Of a stretch of 64,000 nt of DNA, positions 11,130 through 20,594 are shown in pieces. The position numbers were made by a program, and so were the translations under genes. Each line of letters begins with the position of its first letter. The stretch's first letter is position 1. The stretch comes from Symbiodinium kawagutii (Eukaryota; Sar; Dinophyceae; Suessiales; Symbiodiniaceae). The stretch covers positions 168,311 through 232,310 of the forward strand of contig VSDK01003626.1 of assembly GCA_009767595.1 (NCBI GenBank), read 5' to 3'. The notes below the pieces were generated by a model. That model searched no databases and was not told the DNA's origin. It saw only the letters and a program-made list of their open reading frames with translations.

Positions 11130-11212
11130 GTCCCCCATGCAGTTCAACCCCTTTGGCAGCTACAACCTGGTGGGTGCCAACTCCTTTTCCCTGATCCTTG
11201 GTGGCGCAGCCG
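11130..11212 (+). CDS. Candidate exon 14
   Basis: 83 nt, phase 2 to 1 (TCTCCAG|G to GCAGCCG|GTGGGG). Reads SPMQFNPFGSYNLVGANSF then SLILGGAA, strongly G/C-ending. Phases fit exon 13 and exon 15. Confidence 0.6.
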
Positions 11213-11566
11213 GTGGGGAGAGAGAACAACCTCAGCCATCCCTCGCTGATCATGATGTTGCGCGCAAGCGAAATGAATACACCCAACGATTGTTGATGAT
11301 GATCATAAAAGAATTAAAACCATAATTGAATATATTGAATGATATTGAATGCACCTGTATGCTATTGAAACCTCTTGAACGCTACTGAGCTTTGCCGATA
11401 TCGAAGCTCAGACCATTCTCCAAGCTTGGCCAAGCAACGACTGGTGCGATGCTCTCAGGGTGTTTCCTGCCTCACGGCCACGGCCAAAGACCTTGAAACG
11501 GCATGGGTTGGTCATCCCTTGGGTCGATCGAACGGTGGAAGTTGACGGTGCCCGGCTTGCCTCCAG
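11213..11566. other. Intron
   Basis: 354 bp of A/T-rich sequence (GATATTGAATG words) with no coding signal before the CTCCAG acceptor. Confidence 0.4.
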
Positions 11567-11701
11567 GGCTCCCTTCCAGGGCTCCCTTCACGGCTGAGGA
11601 CGGATCGTTTCCTGACGAATTTGATGACTTTCCAAATGGAGTTCTCCCTGGCACCGGCGCCTCGGCACTGCGACGCCATGACAAGTTCCTCCAACAGATC
11701 G
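11567..11701 (+). CDS. Candidate exon 15, PFTAEDG-containing
   Basis: 135 nt, phase 1 to 1. Reads LPSRAPFTAEDGSFPDEFDD then FPNGVLPGTGASALRRHDKF. PFTAEDG matches the LFTAEDG that precedes CNTC in pacifastin-like module 5 (46059), and the surrounding DNA (CAGGGCTCCCTTCACGG) is also similar. Here the CNTC core is replaced by SFPDEF. This may be a diverged relic of a type A module. Confidence 0.55.
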
Positions 11702-12352
11702 GTGACCCTTCAAGGGAGATGGCACCCGCGAGTATGAGTGATTGCGATTGATTGACCATTTGATTGATGGATTATGACTTACACATCATTGTGATTGACT
11801 ATCTGATTGATTGCCGATAAGCATCAGACGATGTTCATACCTGAAGCATCCTGAAGCAAGGTGGTGAATGATGGTGCTCATCCAACTGGCTGGGACCAAA
11901 CATTGAAAGACATGGTACGTTTCCAACAAAGCCACCCCAAGCACAATGAATCATCGTTTATTAATGCTAATTAATTATCAACATCATAAACCAGCATCTA
12001 CGATCATGAACCATATTTAACCCGTCATTAACTGGCTTGCTAACTTGGTAATTCCGATGATGAGCTCGGATTATGAGATTGTCAACTCAATTTCTACAAA
12101 CTTAGTTTAATGCACATTGAATGCTGTAATTGTAAACATGTTTATCATTTATTTTGTTGTGTGACATTGAAACATGAGTCATGGTTAGATGCTGACAAAA
12201 TACCACAGTAGCATTTCTCACAGTTGTTATTTCAAGGATTTTCAATCGCGTGATTTGCCACCGGATTTTCATGCGGAAATCTTCTCACAAACGGAATACC
12301 TCGTTTCTGGGTTCAACCAATGACCTTCAGTCCTCAACGGTTGACCAAGCAG
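11702..12352. other. Intron
   Basis: ATTGATTG-type sequence at 11740-11830, A/T-rich middle, short TCAACC-rich stretch at 12310-12350. No coding seen. Confidence 0.4.
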
Positions 12353-12475
12353 CACAGTTCCCACCGGGGCTCCACCAGGACATCAGCAGTGGCATCACCT
12401 TCGAACAGTTCGTCACGGCCTGTCCGTCATCGCCACTGCGCACGCCTCTCATGAGCCGCCTGGAGATGACGAGAA
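12353..12475 (+). CDS. Candidate exon 16
   Basis: 123 nt, phase 1 to 1. Reads QFPPGLHQDISSGITFEQF, then VTACPSSPLRTPLMSRLEM. The donor AGA|A|GTAGTGG opens directly into a (TGG)n tract. Phases fit exons 15 and 17. FPPGLHQD loosely echoes FPPPTLCHWQD of exon 3. Function unknown. Confidence 0.6.
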
Positions 12476-13054
12476 GTAGTGGTGGTGGTGGTGGTGGTGG
12501 TGGTGGTGGTGGTGGTTGGGGCGGTCGACAAGCACTGATGGCAAGGCAAGTATAGCTTGTAAGCAACCAATGACAATGCTATGTCATCAGAAGATGCATG
12601 GATGACGGTTTTTGCTGCCAATGAGAAACCCATCTTTGCGGGGCATTGGTCGCCAAAAACAACCTGAGATCAGCCGCATTTCCCACCGCCAGTGACTGCC
12701 GTTACTCAGTTGCTGAGAGGGATTGGAACCCAAACAGATGGCCGTTCCACCATTGTTCAAGCACAACGGTCGAGCCGCGGAATCATCCAGCTGTTGGTAT
12801 CAAACGGTGATAGGATCCAGGTCCAAACGTGGACGCAGAACTCCCTGGCGAACTAATTTGTACTGTCGTGGACATGAGAATGAGGGGAAAATATGAAATA
12901 GTCAGCGAGTAGTCACCACCAACATGACAGTTCTAATGATAATCCAACTCGGTTCACTTCTGAGTCAACTCATTGAAGCAACATGAAGCAACTGCTGGAT
13001 GGTATACTGTCAATGCCTAGCATTGTTTCTGACAGTTTGTCCGCTGCTACAGAG
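12476..13054. other. Intron beginning with (TGG)n
   Basis: TGG repeats fill 12480-12515 immediately after the donor; the rest is unstructured. Short open stretches around 12640-12800 lack clear codon bias. Confidence 0.45.
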
Positions 13055-13113
13055 GCCTCTCTCCCGTGTGTTCGGTGCAGTCGGGGCCATCCTTTGTGAC
13101 CTGCACCTGCGAC
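13055..13113 (+). CDS. Candidate exon 17, TCTC-containing
   Basis: Phase 1 entry (fits exon 16) gives LSPVCSVQSGPSFVTCTCD. The spacing C(9)TCTC is close to the type B pacifastin-like modules, C(8)GDGLNTCTC. The GC donor at GAC|GCTTGATGG leaves phase 0, matching exon 18. It may be a diverged type B module start. Confidence 0.45.
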
Positions 13114-13415
13114 GCTTGATGGCGACAACGTGGGTCCATCCTCGTGGTGAATAGTTGGTCAGCTGCTTGATAAGCTGGTTGAGCAGGCGAGGCGGTTAAT
13201 GGTTGATGAAAGGTTGGCTAGCAATGGTTCCTAGTAGATGAGCTGGTGACTACAGGTTGGCAAGTGATCGGCGAAGAATGCCTAGGAAAGAATGATAAGC
13301 TGGCTAGCAATAGGAAGATTGGTAGTAATCAGTAAAATCATGTACAATCATAAACTCCTGTGATAACTGCGTGCTTAGCCACCATTCACGCCTCTTCATG
13401 TGCCATTCTGCCCAG
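13114..13415. other. Intron
   Basis: G/T-rich arm (GGTTGATG, GCTGGTTGAG) at 13140-13330; no coding signal up to CTGCCCAG. Confidence 0.45.
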
Positions 13416-13485
13416 GAGTCAACCCTTCCTTCGACACACCCCTTGCTGCGTTGCGACAAACTACTGATCCGTGTGAACGCGGGAG
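13416..13485 (+). CDS. Candidate exon 18
   Basis: Phase 0 entry gives ESTLPSTHPLLRCDKLLIRV then NAG, leaving in phase 1 through a GC donor (GGAG|GCGCG). The strand-like KLLIRVNAG continues into exon 19. Another frame (GVNPSFDTPLAAL) is open but out of phase. Confidence 0.5.
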
Positions 13486-13701
13486 GCGCGACCAACGTTT
13501 GTTGCTTCTTGGTAGCCCAGCTGGGTAGGTTTAATGCTGGTACCAGTGAATAATCACAAAAATCATAAGAAATTTGAAATAATGATCATCATCATGCACA
13601 TATAGATGTATCATGATGTATCTCTTTTGTTGTTGATCACGTCATTCATATCCCTAGTGCTGTCACTGCTTAGTGCTGCTTCACCGCCTTTGCCAAGTCA
13701 G

Positions 13702-13751
13702 GCGACATCCGTGCGACCATCACCGCCACCTTGCGGCTCTTTGCCACACAG
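13702..13751 (+). CDS. Candidate exon 19, beta-strand-like
   Basis: Acceptor AAGTCAG|GC, donor CACACAG|GTGACT. Reads GDIRATITATLRLFATQ with near-total G/C third positions. If the acceptor is instead TTAG|TGC at 13674, the exon gains CCFTAFAKS, resembling the KCVAFTAFPK of type B modules. Polypyrimidine content favours 13702. Confidence 0.55.
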
Positions 13752-14427
13752 GTGACTACGGTCAGCCGTTGGGGGACACCATTGCTTCGCCGTTGATGGA
13801 TGGTGGATGATTCACCAGGGATGTTTCATGGTGGATGTATTCTACTTGGTGAATAAGCTGGTTTGTGATGATTTAAAACCTGGTAAGTAAATTGGTTGAC
13901 AAGTTGGTGATCGATGGTTGGGGAGTTAGTGAGGCTTGGTGGTGCTTATTCATGGTTTGGTAGTTTGGTAAGTGATGATGAATGCCCGCTGAATGATGTT
14001 TAGTGATGCTTCGCCGGTGAAGGATGGCTAATCATGCCTATTGGATGATTGGTACTGGAGGAGAACAACCAATAGGAGGGATAAACCAACTTTAGAGGGT
14101 ACATCCACGAATGCTTGTGCCTGTTTCTGTGCTAGAATTTACATGTTTGCTGATGGTTTAGTCCTATGTCCATTTGAACGTGGTGTGGTTGATTGTTGTG
14201 CTGACCTGTCAGAGCTTATGCTGTACTGGTCCTTTTCTTTAGTCATTTGCAGGTCTGCATGTCAAACCATGGTACGACTGATGAAAACGACTAATGCTGG
14301 GTAGCAATTACGCAGCCACTAGCGACTTGTTGGCACCCATCTCCAAAAATACAAGTAAAGCTCATAGGTGTACCCCCAACACATGTTTTCCCCCACCAGA
14401 AATCGCCGAGGATGGGGTGATTTCCAG
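13752..14427. other. Intron
   Basis: G/T-rich arm at 13780-14040 (GGTGGATG, GTTGGTGATCG). A Cys-rich ORF at 14041-14304 lacks codon bias and is not called. An undetected exon may lie here, because exons 19 and 20 do not agree in phase. Confidence 0.4.
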
Positions 14428-14495
14428 GGTACCTGACGTTAGATACTGCAGCCGTGTCTCCAGGAGTGGTGGACGGGCTATCAACCGGTCCAGTG
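14428..14495 (+). CDS. Candidate exon 20
   Basis: TTTCCAG|GG to CAGTG|GTACGT. The frame YLTLDTAAVSPGVVDGLS-TGPV exits in phase 0, fitting exon 21. The entry phase (1) does not fit exon 19. A longer version from 14411 in another frame is possible. Confidence 0.4.
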
Positions 14496-15403
14496 GTACG
14501 TGCAGCTGAAATCGCAGTTTGGAGGTCTCAGTTCGTTTCGGAAGGCCCCGCTGCTAGTGGTTGATGGGTTAGTTCGTGCGGCAGATTTGAAGCGCTTGTA
14601 ATTGGGCCATGAAAACATAAAAAGGATTCCAAGATTGCTCATATTTCATACACACATCGTCCTGTTTAAGCATCAACCATTCACTATAAACCAGCTTTTT
14701 AACCATCATCAGATGATCACCAGATTGGACTTGTGACAAGTGTACTCAGGATGGGAACACTTCTCAAGACAGAAATCCTTCACTGAAACTGCTTAAAGGT
14801 CACCAGCTGTCCAGCCCCTGTCCCAAAGTTGTGAAGCGAATCTGTCCTGTTTGATGTCAACCATTGACCCGACCCCTCGTTTTTGGGAATGGGAAAATGA
14901 GTGACTAGAATAGCTTGGCTCAGTTTTGCTGATCATCGTTATTCATCGTTGGTGACTTGCCAAACTTTACACATTGAGTAATTACAGCTTGTTGCCGATC
15001 CAAGGTTTGCAAAGTTTCAGGCACCTTGGCGCCATATTTTAGCATGAGTTAGCCATTGTTCCCACTGAAAACCACCAAGATGAGAAGGTTTATAACCCAT
15101 CTAGTATTTGTGGGGCAAATATGTGGGGCAAATCTGTGACGGTCGTTATTTGTGAGGCAAACCTGTGGCGCCTCAGTCCATCTCCAACAGATGTGATCGC
15201 TATGTATTTGGCATTGATACATGCTATGTGGGGGTTGCGCTATGCAATCTTGTGCTTGATATTATGTGTACCATGATGCACCATACATCGGAGTAGATCA
15301 TACTTCCAACAGCATCATGCCTTTTGCACAACATATGATACCTGTATGCCTTGATACATCCCGTACTGTTGTTTCAATGACGACCCTGGCTGATGCTCCA
15401 CAG
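14496..15403. other. Intron
   Basis: No clear coding sequence or repeat tract. GTGGGGCAAAT/GTGAGGCAAAC units repeat near 15110-15165. Confidence 0.4.
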
Positions 15404-15487
15404 GTGCCCAATGCTGGCTTCACGGTGTGGCAAGACTTCCTGATGCTGCAAACCACTGCAGAACTCTGTGCCGATGAATGCGGCTTG
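15404..15487 (+). CDS. Candidate exon 21
   Basis: 84 nt, phase 0-0, CTCCACAG|GTG to GGCTTG|GTGCC. Reads VPNAGFTVWQDFLMLQTTAE then LCADECGL. Well-formed boundaries and phase continuity with exon 22. No family recognised. Confidence 0.6.
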
Positions 15488-16213
15488 GTGCCAACCGATG
15501 GGATCGCGCGGGGTTGAAAGTCACATGTGTGGAGCCGTAGGAATTTTCCCTGTGATCCATTTCGGGGTCCCAACATCAAGAGTGCAGTCGTTGTTGTTGT
15601 GGTGGGTGTTGTCTCCCCATCCAGAAATATCATCAGCAACATGGGTGCGTCCCATCCAAACCAATGGTTTCTAGCGAAATCACCAGGACGTTGTCCCGAA
15701 TCATTTGGTTGGATATGCACCCCCACTGGGAAAGCAACTGGTGACATTCATTGTCGTAGGAGTCAGTTCACTTGCCTAAGAACGGGTTCAGCTTCCCCTG
15801 GTGAGCTCTCCCACAGAACTACCTGCTGAGGTTTGAACCGCTTGAACTTCGCACCACCCTGCAACTCCTTCAAGTATCACCGCGTGGATCAGGAGCAGTT
15901 GATGGTTGTTGCTCATGATGGTTCATCAACTAATGTTCGGCCATGTTGCCTCAAGGATGGTTCTGATAGTTGGTGATAGTGTTTTTTCTCGTGGGTTAAA
16001 CAGCAGAGCGGTGTTGTACTTTGGTTGTAAAATGACTGCCTTCAATAGTTAGCAAAGCCGCCTCTTGCGACTCAAGCATCCCTTTTCCCGCGAGGAATAC
16101 CTGTGTGGGGTTGGTTGAACCAGGAACTACAGCTCTTTCCCGGTGGTTAGGATCCTTGAGTGTAGTAGATAAAGATTCACTGAGATCCACATACGGAAGA
16201 CGTCCGCAGACCG

Positions 16214-16240
16214 AAGCCTTCCCCGTTGAAGGGAAGGCTT
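16214..16240. other. Perfect inverted repeat
   Basis: AAGCCTTCCC, loop CGTTGAA, GGGAAGGCTT. A 10-bp perfect stem with a 7-nt loop, inside an intron. No promoter or terminator role can be inferred. Confidence 0.7.
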
Positions 16241-16379
16241 GGAAAAGACATCAGACTTCGGATGATGTGATACTCATTCAATGGTAGTAAATGCTCCATA
16301 GATATACAAACATACATGAAGATAAGCATAGCTATATGTAAATGTGATATTCATATGCACTTGATATAGATATCGGAAG

Positions 16380-16389
16380 NNNNNNNNNN
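16380..16389. other. Assembly gap (10 N) with repeated flanks
   Basis: Left flank ends ATATCGGAAG, right flank begins TCGGAAGAG, so the same TCGGAAG lies on both sides. This suggests two contig ends that overlap, or residual adapter-like sequence. Confidence 0.9.
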
Positions 16390-16910
16390 TCGGAAGAGTG
16401 ATGTACATCTGTATGCATGCGGTACACGCAACTCGTGTTTGTCAGCCGTTTCGGTTGCTTCAGGACTGTTACCTGTCCAGCTATGTGGAAAGCACCTCTT
16501 CTCCCTTGCGCACTGTGCGACCCTGAGTGGTGTCCTCTTTGATGGCATGACGTCGTTCTGCAGCATTGTATAACGACTGATAAGGCCGGTCATCACTGTA
16601 GCGTTAACCAGAAATGAACTGCAGGGGAGGAATGTCGTCACGAGGCGATGCTACGATTGATGGCCGTTCACCTGTGACAAGCGAGTAATGGTTCGCCAAA
16701 TCAATGGATGCATCGGGATGTCATTAATTGATTCCAAAAATCATGAGGCAACCAACATGCACTAGGAACAACCTACAATACTCAGCTCATACAAACATAG
16801 AAGACACTAACCTAATCAGAGAATAGTTAGCCATAGAAAACACTAATCTGAACGCTTATGCGGGAACACTGACCGATGTAGGAAGGGATCCAATCAACAA
16901 CCAAGACCAG

Positions 16911-16985
16911 GGACAGCCCAGCACTGCCCAGGACTGGCCGGGTGATGTCTTCGATTACTACGAGTATCAGGACGCAGAAGGGACG
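16911..16985 (+). CDS. Candidate exon 22, acidic/aromatic
   Basis: 75 nt, phase 0-0, AGACCAG|GGA to GGGACG|GTGGTG. Reads GQPSTAQDWPGDVFDYYEY then QDAEGT. High G/C third positions. Phase fits exons 21 and 23. Confidence 0.6.
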
Positions 16986-17241
16986 GTGGTGTCTCCTCAC
17001 TTCCCAGAGATGATCATTGAACGGTGATTGACGGATCAGTGGCCAACGATGGAGTATATGATATGTCTTGATAGTCATTAATAACGATTAATAATCGTGG
17101 TTAGTGATTGGTTGATTGTTGTTGGCACGGCGAGATTGATTGTACACCCTTTTGTTGCTTCGAATTGATTTGCAATCATTCGTTCTTCCAATGATGTTGA
17201 TGTCCTGCTCTTACCCAACCATCAACCATGACCCGGTGCAG

Positions 17242-17304
17242 GATAGCCGCCGCTGCCAAAAAACTAGCTTGTCAGAGGATCGGCTCAGCCTGCAGCTACC
17301 CCAG
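17242..17304 (+). CDS. Candidate exon 23
   Basis: 63 nt, phase 0-0, GGTGCAG|GAT to ACCCCAG|GTCACC. Reads DSRRCQKTSLSEDRLSLQL-PQ. A second open frame (IAAAAKKLACQRIG) is out of phase. Confidence 0.5.
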
Positions 17305-17644
17305 GTCACCACCTCGAAAAGGGTGTTGGCTTAATGATTTGAGGCACTGGAAACCAGCAACAACTTGCCTGTATCCAGCGATAAGATCATCGCTAATCAC
17401 AGTTACATGTCAACTGCCAACTAAGAGTGACCAACGACTGCCAATCCAACTAAGAATCCCCAAGCAATAATGAAGTCGCTCATTGGTCTTGGTAGTTATT
17501 ATCCAATGATCAAATATGGCAATAATAGTTATTGACCAGCCCACCATGAGCAATAATCATGCTCAATGACCAACCAATCATTATCCACCACTGATGGTCT
17601 GAAGTGGCCAAGCATTGATCAACCACATGGCTATCCCAGCACAG
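17305..17644. other. Intron
   Basis: ACCAACTAAG/CCAATGA words; no coding signal. Confidence 0.4.
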
Positions 17645-17704
17645 GAGCAAGTGGCCTATGCCTTGCCAACCGTGGAGGCGCGAGCCAAGGGATTGATCAG
17701 CTTG
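17645..17704 (+). CDS. Candidate exon 24
   Basis: 60 nt, phase 0-0, AGCACAG|GAG to AGCTTG|GTGACC. Reads EQVAYALPTVEARAKGLISL, helix-like. If unspliced, the frame reaches TAG at 17728. This is the last host exon before the repeat-poor cassette, so it may also be near the end of an upstream gene. Confidence 0.55.
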
Positions 17705-18248
17705 GTGACCATGAGGCTGGCTTAGTAAGGGGACGTAGGGGGTAGTTCATTAGTGGCTCATGGTGAATTACTGGCTCATTGATAGCAAATCAATGGCTCA
17801 TGAATAGCTAATTCATGGTAAATCAATGGTTCATTAAGTCCTCATGGTTAATTCATGATTCATCAACGGTCAGCGATGGCAAATCAACGTCCAATGGTTA
17901 ATTGATGGGTAGTCAACAGTTGATAAATGGCTCTGAATGTGACAACGGTAAATCAATGCTTAATAATGTTCTGGAATGATTACTGTACTGAATGGTTAGT
18001 TGAAATGCTAGCCATTGGCATGTGAGTTGTAGCTTTAAAGCATGGTCTTTGGCCAGCCAGCGATAAACGACCAGTGGAATATCCTGTGTTGGTTGGACTC
18101 CATGGAACGAACGCCTTTTGTGCCATGTCTTTGTTTCATAGTCATGAAGATACATCGTCAAGTTTGGTCTTCTGACGATTCTGTGACTCCTTTTTCTCGG
18201 GCCCGAAAACATGTTGCTTGGGAAGTGTCTGTAGCCACAGCAGGGGTC
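17705..18248. other. Intron or intergenic sequence
   Basis: GGTTAATTCATGG-type G/T-rich sequence to about 17960, then unstructured sequence. No exon recognised. Confidence 0.4.
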
Positions 18249-18375
18249 TCAAGCGGAGGTGCTGGTGTTCTCTGGCGTCTTCTTCTCCTCTTTGGACTTG
18301 AAGGCGGAAACATCCGGGAAAGGCGGCATCCATGGGGGCGCATCCCCTTCACAGAACCCCGCAACCAGCCCTTTA
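18249..18375 (-). CDS. Possible minus-strand terminal exon
   Basis: Read on the minus strand, the frame entering after TTTCTAAAG gives GLVAGFCEGDAPPWMPPFPD, then VSAFKSKEEKKTPENTSTSA and a TGA at 18249. Third positions are mostly G/C and the sequence is protein-like, unlike the other frames. It is the only strong minus-strand signal outside the right edge. A + strand ORF (18042-18584) overlaps it, and no upstream exon of a minus-strand gene was found. It could be a C-terminal exon or a retrocopy fragment. Confidence 0.35.
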
Positions 18376-18564
18376 GAAATGGTGTGATGTGTGTTTTCAG
18401 AATTATTTTGATTCCGATGGATCATGATGAAACCACAGCGCATGGCAGGAGTCAGCTGGGACATGTGTGTACACAGATACGTACAGTTGCAGATATTTTG
18501 GATTTTTGCTCACATGCGTGCGCCTTATTCATCTTTATGTATTTATATTTAAAAAGATCTACAC

Positions 18565-18879
18565 GTGTTCATGATCTCCTTTAGGTATCCCCTTGGTCAA
18601 AAACTTTTGCCCTTGAAATTCTTCATTAATTACTCGAGGGGCACTCCGCACCGGTTCGGTGCTTTTGTTCGGTGCTTCAGAGGATTGAATTCAAAGTTGG
18701 TTTTTGTTTCAAATTTGGCCAAACTGTCCTTGTGCTTCGTCCTGTTGGCATTCATCTTCGATACTATGAATTGTCGGGACCCCAAGAACCCGGCCGCTTT
18801 TGGAGTTGGGAGGCTGGTGTTAAAGTGTGATGCATCTCAAGCGGTGGGTTTGAACAACTGCGCCATCTCACCAGATTAG
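18565..18879 (+). CDS. Cassette copy 1, leader ORF (a)
   Basis: The segment LAKLSLCFVLLAFIFDTMNC looks like a signal peptide and is followed by RDPKNPAAFGVGRLVLKC. Its duplicate at 21446 has the same CF..L..IFD core but an in-frame stop. The true start is probably an internal codon near 18710. Function unknown; it is the first element of the duplicated cassette. Confidence 0.35.
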   Translation: MFMISFRYPLGQKLLPLKFFINYSRGTPHRFGAFVRCFRGLNSKLVFVSNLAKLSLCFVLLAFIFDTMNCRDPKNPAAFGVGRLVLKCDASQAVGLNNCAISPD

Positions 18880-19170
18880 AGAATCAAAGTGGACAGGATG
18901 CACCATGCTCACGCGAGCATTGAGTTGAAGTCACATGGATACAGAAAATACATCAGAATACCATACGAGTCTGAGAGTATTGCAGCTATGTTTGCTGATT
19001 CCGTTTTGTAATTGAAATCCACTTGGTTTACAATTCTCTTGCCGTAGATTGCTTGAAGGCGGGGTGCAGCAAGTGGTTCTGAATCCCGCTCGCCGCATTT
19101 CTCTTTCAAGCGTAGGGTTTTTTCTTTTAAGTGTACATACGCTGCTTTATCTTCCACTACGCTGCTCGAA

Positions 19171-19695
19171 ATGCTGCAGCGTTTGTTTGTTGTATGGGCT
19201 GTGCTCCCAAAGGCGGCTCTCGCCGATCCAGCGGAGGCCGCGTGCAGCCATCCCATCGGCGGAGCGTTTTGCGGCCTGGGCAAAGGCATTGGATTTGCCG
19301 CGGAGGGCGTTGGAGTTGGTCTTGGAGCTGTGCTGAACGGTGCAGGACAGGGACTTGGTCACATTGGCAGGGAAACCATCATCGGCGCGGGCCAAGGCAT
19401 TGGACTTGCCGCTAATGGCATTGGAACTGGTCTTGGAGCTGCTCAGCAAGGCCTTGGCGCTGGCCTGGGTGTTTGGCTTGAAGGTGCAGGACGGGGAATT
19501 GCCAACGTTGGCCAGGGCATTGAAGCCGCAGGAAGGGGCACCTTAAGCCTCGGAGAGGGTGTCCAGCATGTTGGAAAAGGTGCGGGACATTTCATTGAAA
19601 GCGTGGGAAAAGGAGTTGGAGAGGGGGCCAGAGGTGTGGGAGAAGGTGTCGCCCGTGGTCTTGAGGGCTTTAACAGGCTTTTGCCCGCCCGCTAA
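19171..19695 (+). CDS. Secreted 11-residue glycine-repeat protein, copy 1
   Basis: Intronless ORF of 174 aa. MLQRLFVVWAVLPKAALA is a probable signal peptide. Two cysteines (CSHPIGGAFC) precede about ten 11-residue units of the form G-hydrophobic-G-x-G-hydrophobic-G-x(4), for example GVGVGLGAVLN, GIGTGLGAAQQ and GLGAGLGVWLE. The tail (GVQHVGKGAGHFIESVGKGV) is conserved in copy 2. An 11-residue period is what amphipathic membrane-binding helices use (apolipoprotein, synuclein and LEA proteins), and the G-x(3)-G spacing resembles glycine zippers. A lipid- or membrane-surface role is inference. Stop TAA. No similar named family is recognised. Confidence 0.75.
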   Translation: MLQRLFVVWAVLPKAALADPAEAACSHPIGGAFCGLGKGIGFAAEGVGVGLGAVLNGAGQGLGHIGRETIIGAGQGIGLAANGIGTGLGAAQQGLGAGLGVWLEGAGRGIANVGQGIEAAGRGTLSLGEGVQHVGKGAGHFIESVGKGVGEGARGVGEGVARGLEGFNRLLPAR

Positions 19696-20400
19696 ATCAT
19701 GTCTTCAAGGCCATCACAGAATCAAAGCCGGCCCGTCCTTCAATGTGGCGGGCGTTTCCTGGCCCGGTCACAGGGAACATTTCAATTGATTCAGTCAGAG
19801 CCACAAGTGCACTGGAACAGCGAAGATCCTTCAACTTTACAGTGCAAAAAAGAACGTTTTAGTTGTGCTTTTTGCTAAGGGGGTTCCCCCTTTATTGGGG
19901 AGACAAGACCCTTGCAACTTCAGTGTTCCTCAGGTTGTGTTCGCAACACAGTGCTGTTAGAACACATCTCAGGTAAGACCTTCTGATACCAGAGGCAAGA
20001 ATGGCATCATAGAAGGAAACTAATTCCTTCTTTTATGCCAACATGCAAGGCGAGCAACGACTCTTCAAGGAATAGACCTGTCCATAAACTTTCAACAATT
20101 GCATTGAGGTGGGGGGTGTTGTCATTGATGGACAGCCCACACAAGTGTTACGATTCGACTGGGTATATTCGTGGTTTCAAGCAGGTTCCCCAACATCACA
20201 AGCAATCGTGTTTGTGGAGCATTCTTACCACTAAAAGGCGACGGGAAACACATAGCAATGTGAGGAAAAATGAAGCCATTCTTTGCCCCTGGTGTTTGGA
20301 AGGATTTCTTTTGGAATGAGTGCTTTGTAAATGAACATCATGTACAAAAAATAAGCGTTTGTGAACATTCAAACTCAATCCTGTTCTTCGAGTGAATTTG
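19696..20400. other. Cassette copy 1, spacer
   Basis: No gene seen. Lacks the GGTTGATG/CCATCAACC repeats of the flanking introns, so its sequence character differs from the surroundings. Confidence 0.4.
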
Positions 20401-20594
20401 TTGTATTCTTTACTTGTTCTGTTGGGGTTGACCCAGAGCTATGTGTTTTCGACAGCTGTGCTCTTGGGGTCGTTTGCTCATTCCGCCGCTCCTGAGGTCA
20501 AAAAGACATGAACGCCTATGACCTCCTGGAGGTTAATGCCAACACCTTGCCGAACTCTCGGCTTGCCTTTCTCGTGAAACGATCGCAGCCATAG
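20401..20594 (+). pseudogene. Cassette copy 1, third ORF (c), frame-disrupted
   Basis: One frame reads LYSLLVLLGLTQSYVFSTAV (signal-like) to a TGA at 20509. A second frame starting with the overlapping ATG at 20508 reads MNAYDLLEVNANTLP. In copy 2 the same two blocks (LTQGHLFFTAV and MGAYDLLKVND) are in one frame, so copy 1 appears frameshifted. Confidence 0.4.

Larger units (their letters stand above)
15488..16910. other. Intron with assembly gap and hairpin
   Basis: Contains a perfect 10-bp-stem hairpin (16214-16240) and a 10-N gap (16380-16389). A weak Cys-containing open stretch near 16470-16545 is not called. Confidence 0.4.

Noticed and set aside
13674-13701. CCFTAFAKS as a type B pacifastin start
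   Set aside because: The similarity to KCVAFTAFPK is attractive, but the stretch is a good polypyrimidine tract for the acceptor at 13701, and only that acceptor fits the phase of exon 18.
14041-14304. Cys-rich ORF (TNACACFCARIY) as an exon
   Set aside because: No G/C third-position bias, no well-placed AG|G or donor, and composition like the surrounding T/G-rich intron.
16460-16545. Open frame with CPAMWK...CALCDPEWC as a cysteine module
   Set aside because: Cysteine spacing does not match either module type and third positions are not G/C-biased.
18042-18584. 180-aa + strand ORF
   Set aside because: No signal of a known family, and the overlapping minus frame has much better codon bias in its central part.
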